Source: Prevotellaceae bacterium UBA711
GTDB lineage: Bacteria; Bacteroidota; Bacteroidia; Bacteroidales; Bacteroidaceae
Assembly: GCA_002297545.1 (NCBI GenBank)
Contig: DBLZ01000050.1
Location: 1-8,205 of the forward strand
Reading direction: 5' to 3'
DNA: 8,205 nt
Each line of letters opens with the position of its first letter. Positions within the stretch are counted from its first letter, which is position 1. This document shows positions 5,199-8,205 of this stretch, piece after piece. The position numbers and the translations under genes were made by a program. The notes under the pieces are model-generated. The model saw nothing but the letters and a program-made list of their open reading frames with translations. It did not search any database and had not been told where the DNA came from.

Positions 5199-6890
5199 AT
5201 GAAGAGGATTGAAGCTATCTTGATAGCCTTGATGGTCATGGTGGTTATGGCCGGATGCAGGCATGGTGAGCAAACTGCGCTGCTGGCGGAGGCGGAGACG
5301 TTTTTGCCGTGCAATCCGGATAGTGCGGCGGCAATGCTGAGGTGTGTGCACACAGACCTGTTGTGCGGAGAGGAGGAGAAGGCATACTATGCACTCGTAC
5401 AGACGGTGACCGACGGCATGCAGGGGAAGACGCCCTTGGACGGGGCTCTTGTCCAAAGGGCCTATACATATTATAAGCGTAAGGCTGGCAAGGGAACTAC
5501 GCTTGACCATACTGTGGGCAAACACTTTGGCCAGGCGGCGCTGTATATGGGTGATTGGCATTCGGACCGGGACAGCACACGGCTGGGCGAGCAATGCTAT
5601 CGTGAGGCCATAGCCAAATCCGAGGAGGCAGAGGACTGGCACACGTGTTACAGGGCCTGTTCCCGTTTGGCCTCGCTGATGCAATGGACGGACGAACACG
5701 AGACCGTGAGGTTGACGGAGAGGGCCATAGAGATGTACGGCCGCAGCAATGACAACGTCAGCAATTTGGTCTCGCTGTACGGACATGCAGCCGATTATTG
5801 TTCGCAGATAGCTTTCGTTGAGCGGACTGATTCGGCCTACAGCCGTGCCTTGGACTATGCCTACAAGGCTTATAATCTGGCTAAGGATAGTTGCCGGGAG
5901 AAGCACTACAATACCACTTTGGCCACCCTGGCCGGGATCTATTGGTCTATGGGTGAGCTGGCCAAGGCCCTGGAATATGTCAGGGAGATACAGATAGATC
6001 CGAATTCGGACTACGGGCAAAAACTGGGCGTAAAGCTGGCACGGTATTATCTGAGTTGTGATTCCATAGACAGGGCCGAGGAGATGTTACGCGCTCCAGG
6101 GCATATAGACAACAAGCTGTTGAATTATCTTTATGCGAGGGGATTGGCTGAAGTTGCCATGCGTCAGGGGATGCCAGGCGACTCCATCCTACAGTATATG
6201 GACAGTGCATTCAAGAGTGCCGAGGCCAATTATCTGGATGTCCTGCAAACAAAGTACGCCTACTATCATGAGGTTCTGGAAGGGGAGAAAAGGAATGCCC
6301 GCCTGGTCTACGATGGCAAGCTGAAGACCTGGATATTTGCGGGTATCATGTGTATAGTCATCGCAGGCGGTCTGCTGTTATACATCGAGGAAAGGCGTCG
6401 TGCGAAGAGTAAGACCATGTTCCTGCAGGAGCAACACAGGCGGAAGGAGCAGGAAGCGGCCTTCCTGCAAAAGGAAATGCAGCTGCTTCAGGAGAAGCAG
6501 CAGGTCATGGAGGAAAGTTATCAGAAGAAGTCCGCCATTATCCGTCATCTGCAGAACTTCATCATAGACAGGACGGACATAACGCTGAAGCTGAAGGAGG
6601 ATACTCCGCGTGTCAAGATGAGTGTCAAGGACTGGAACGATGTGGAACAGTTGCTTAACGAGATAGACGACGGGGTGTTCACCAAGATACGTGCCCGTTA
6701 CAAGGGAATGTCCACGGATGACATCCACCTGTGCATAATGGTAAGGCTGGGCATGTCCAACCCCGCCATAGGCGATGTCTATGCCATCACTCCCTCGGCC
6801 GTACAGCATCGGAAACGTACGTTGAAGCAAAGGTGCTTTGGCAACGATGACCCATCGGTCACACTATACGACTTCATCTGCTCCCTGTAA
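5199..6890 (+). CDS. Membrane-bound TPR protein with coiled coil and C-terminal HTH-like domain (putative regulator)
   Basis: A 563-residue protein with the layout of Bacteroidetes membrane-spanning one-component regulators. The N-terminus MKRIEAILIALMVMVVMAGC is a lipoprotein-type signal with lipobox MAGC (17-20; C20 would be lipidated). Residues about 25-365 are helical, with degenerate tetratricopeptide-like repeats (e.g. AIAKSEEAEDWHTCYRA, LATLAGIYWSMGELAKALEY), probably periplasmic. One membrane helix follows (about 376-396, WIFAGIMCIVIAGGLLLYI) with a positive-inside flank EERRRAK. A Gln/Glu/Lys-rich coiled coil (about 400-455) leads to a C-terminal domain whose end (TDDIHLCIMVRLGMS, then ITPSAVQHRKRTLKQR, 506-545) resembles a LuxR-like or sigma-region-4-like HTH. 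It probably senses something in the periplasm and controls transcription from the membrane; ligand and targets are unknown. ATG 5199 gives the signal peptide; an open GTG at 5145 would extend it into the ZIP gene without one. The gene lies 23 bases after the ZIP stop. Confidence 0.82.
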   Translation: MKRIEAILIALMVMVVMAGCRHGEQTALLAEAETFLPCNPDSAAAMLRCVHTDLLCGEEEKAYYALVQTVTDGMQGKTPLDGALVQRAYTYYKRKAGKGTTLDHTVGKHFGQAALYMGDWHSDRDSTRLGEQCYREAIAKSEEAEDWHTCYRACSRLASLMQWTDEHETVRLTERAIEMYGRSNDNVSNLVSLYGHAADYCSQIAFVERTDSAYSRALDYAYKAYNLAKDSCREKHYNTTLATLAGIYWSMGELAKALEYVREIQIDPNSDYGQKLGVKLARYYLSCDSIDRAEEMLRAPGHIDNKLLNYLYARGLAEVAMRQGMPGDSILQYMDSAFKSAEANYLDVLQTKYAYYHEVLEGEKRNARLVYDGKLKTWIFAGIMCIVIAGGLLLYIEERRRAKSKTMFLQEQHRRKEQEAAFLQKEMQLLQEKQQVMEESYQKKSAIIRHLQNFIIDRTDITLKLKEDTPRVKMSVKDWNDVEQLLNEIDDGVFTKIRARYKGMSTDDIHLCIMVRLGMSNPAIGDVYAITPSAVQHRKRTLKQRCFGNDDPSVTLYDFICSL

Positions 6891-6909
6891 CGCTGGGACG
6901 GCATTATTG

Positions 6910-6952
6910 CACGCGCAATGGCTGGGACCACCGGCCATTGCGCGTGTTCTTT
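6910..6952 (+). terminator. Strong hairpin after the TPR regulator, probable terminator
   Basis: CACGCGCAATGGCTGG (6910-6925) pairs with CCGGCCATTGCGCGTG (6931-6946), 16 pairs with one wobble and a 5-nt loop GACCA. A short T-rich tract TTCTTT (6947-6952) follows. It begins 20 bases after the stop and probably ends the ZIP-regulator transcript, separating it from the next gene, which has its own promoter. Confidence 0.75.
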
Positions 6953-7008
6953 CCATAGTTTGGTGCTTGCTTTCCACCGTTGGGAATAAATGATTTTCGG
7001 CAAGAATG

Positions 7009-7037
7009 CGCAACGTCTTGTTTTGCAGTGCGTTGCG
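7009..7037. repeat. Inverted repeat upstream of the exported-protein gene (possible operator)
   Basis: CGCAACG (7009-7015) and CGTTGCG (7031-7037) form a perfect 7-base dyad, extendable to 10 pairs with two wobbles if read as RNA. The half-site centres are 22 bases apart, about two helical turns, so a dimeric regulator could contact both on one face of the DNA. The dyad lies 62-90 bases upstream of the -7 element. It may equally be chance. Confidence 0.3.
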
Positions 7038-7098
7038 TGTATGTGCGGACATGCCGTCTTTTCCATAGTTACAACATGGCTTTCAAGCCTAAAACGCG

Positions 7099-7106
7099 TA
7101 CCTTTG
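7099..7106 (+). promoter_or_regulatory. Bacteroidetes -7 promoter element for the exported-protein gene
   Basis: TACCTTTG matches TAnnTTTG exactly. The expected -33 position (about 7073-7080) has no clear TTG, so the promoter may be weak or need an activator. Transcription would start near 7113, leaving a leader of about 30-45 nt depending on which ATG is used. Confidence 0.6.
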
Positions 7107-7155
7107 CAGTATCGAAACCAAGTGTGTGACAACCTTAATATATATGCTTATGACT

Positions 7156-8148
7156 ATGAAGAAAGAATTGTGCAGACTTGTTGTCTTGCTGGCCTTACTG
7201 CCTGTGCCGAGGGTATGCGCCCAAATGTCGTTTGACCGTCTTGCCGGGAAATGGGCAGAGTATAAGGAATGTACGGCCGGCAATGTCTCCAGTGCGCTCT
7301 ATCATCGGTTCTTCAGGGACACGGTCAGCGTCCGAGAGATGAAGGAGGCTTTTGCCCTTAACCATGAATGCCGTTACCTGCGGTCCCCGTACGAGGGTCT
7401 GGATTCGGCTGTGTATGTAGGTGGCGGTTCCGAGGACGGTGTACTGCTGGTATCACCGCTGAGGCATCATCCAAGCCGGGAGATTAGGGAATGCCGAGGC
7501 GTGTGGGGATTGTTCAACCGTCTTTGTGGACTGCAGGATAAGGATGGCGTGAAGCAAGAGAAACTCCTGAAGCAGGTCAATGCCGACAAGAAGCGGGAGT
7601 GGATGGATGGCGACATCCTGAGGCTTGTCCACCCACGCTGGTACATGGGCTTCGTTGTATCGCCCCGCCTGTATTGGGACATATATGATAAAGGTAAGTG
7701 CCTGGTGAAAATGAGTGTTGCCAGCTCCTGTGCCCCGGATTTCTTTACACACGCCGATTGCACCACCTTTGTTCTGGACGGCAGTTGGGATTCCAAAATA
7801 GGTGCCGGAGCCCGACTTTTGGGCATGCTGCACTCCATACAGTCTTCCGCCAATATAGATGTGCCGGAGAGAACCTTCTCCGTCCTGCTCCACGAAGTTC
7901 CACGTGTCGGGTACTCCCGCAAGGCCTCCAATACTTCCTATACTCTGGAACTCCTCCTCCCGGAAGACCCGGATCCGGTGACGATGAGGTTGTTCGACAA
8001 TCTCCAGGCCTTCGTGAAGCTTATTCCCGGCGGAGCTTTCCTGCCATATTATACCACCGACTACCGCATCATGACAGGCCGCTACTATCGTGTCACTGTC
8101 AACAGGTGCGGCTGGCTGCTGGAGGATTATCTCACCATCAACCGGTAG
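7156..8148 (+). CDS. Exported protein of unknown function
   Basis: A 330-residue protein I do not recognise. It begins MKKELCRLVVLLALLPVPRVCAQ: two lysines, a hydrophobic core and a VCA-Q site (cleavage near residue 22), a standard Sec signal peptide. There is no lipobox and no later membrane helix, so it is probably periplasmic or secreted. The mature part is mixed alpha/beta, with short hydrophobic strands (YMGFVVSPRLYWDIY, YTLELLLPE) and several cysteines (C39, C72, C113, C124, C182, C192, C202, C318) that could form disulfides. No catalytic motif, beta-barrel signature or sorting domain stands out. Three in-frame ATGs lie at 7144, 7150 and 7156; I chose 7156 because it gives the most typical signal peptide, but 7144 or 7150 would add only four or two residues. 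The open frame reaches GTG 7126. It has its own -7 element and is separated by a hairpin from the upstream regulator. Confidence 0.75.
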   Translation: MKKELCRLVVLLALLPVPRVCAQMSFDRLAGKWAEYKECTAGNVSSALYHRFFRDTVSVREMKEAFALNHECRYLRSPYEGLDSAVYVGGGSEDGVLLVSPLRHHPSREIRECRGVWGLFNRLCGLQDKDGVKQEKLLKQVNADKKREWMDGDILRLVHPRWYMGFVVSPRLYWDIYDKGKCLVKMSVASSCAPDFFTHADCTTFVLDGSWDSKIGAGARLLGMLHSIQSSANIDVPERTFSVLLHEVPRVGYSRKASNTSYTLELLLPEDPDPVTMRLFDNLQAFVKLIPGGAFLPYYTTDYRIMTGRYYRVTVNRCGWLLEDYLTINR

Positions 8149-8166
8149 TTGCAGAATCCCAAATCG

Positions 8167-8191
8167 GCCATTAGATTTCAAATGGCGTTTT
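8167..8191 (+). terminator. Weak hairpin after the exported-protein gene
   Basis: GCCATT (8167-8172) pairs with AATGGC (8181-8186) around an 8-nt loop, followed by GTTTT. It starts 19 bases after the stop. Position and T-tract fit a terminator, but the stem is only 6 pairs, so this is a weak call. I see nothing further to the window end. Confidence 0.4.
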
Positions 8192-8205
8192 GCCTTTATA
8201 TTCGT

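Overview
The window fits a Bacteroidales chromosome of moderately high GC, probably Bacteroidaceae or Prevotellaceae. The clues are the Bacteroides-type glutamyl-tRNA synthetase and malate dehydrogenase, two exact matches to the Bacteroidetes -7 promoter element TAnnTTTG, the lack of Shine-Dalgarno sequences with A/T-rich stretches before start codons instead, and a TPR/membrane-helix/coiled-coil/HTH regulator of a kind common in this phylum. Genus placement is inference. All seven genes lie on the + strand and cover nearly all of the window.

Region 1 (1-2975) holds the 3' part of gltX, a GC-rich hairpin, then a gamma-class carbonic anhydrase-like hexapeptide protein whose end overlaps the start of a three-domain M24 aminopeptidase P by 14 bases. 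These are housekeeping genes; the overlap points to translational coupling of the last two.

Region 2 (2976-4290) is a self-contained malate dehydrogenase unit: a good -33/-7 promoter, a leader of about 150 nt, mdh (TCA cycle and the reductive succinate branch), and a strong 19-bp hairpin that probably ends the transcript.

Region 3 (4291-6952) starts with a foldable leader, then an eight-helix ZIP-family divalent-metal transporter. Only 23 bases later comes a lipobox-bearing TPR protein with one internal membrane helix, a coiled coil and a C-terminal HTH-like domain, read here as a membrane-bound one-component regulator. Another strong hairpin follows.

Region 4 (6953-8205) has a second TAnnTTTG promoter, an inverted repeat upstream of it, and an exported protein of about 330 residues that I do not recognise. 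A weak hairpin follows its stop codon.

I see no tRNA, rRNA, CRISPR array, insertion sequence or phage gene. The least explained parts are the ZIP-regulator gene pair with its leader, and the orphan exported protein with its dyad-containing upstream region. None of this establishes a new system.
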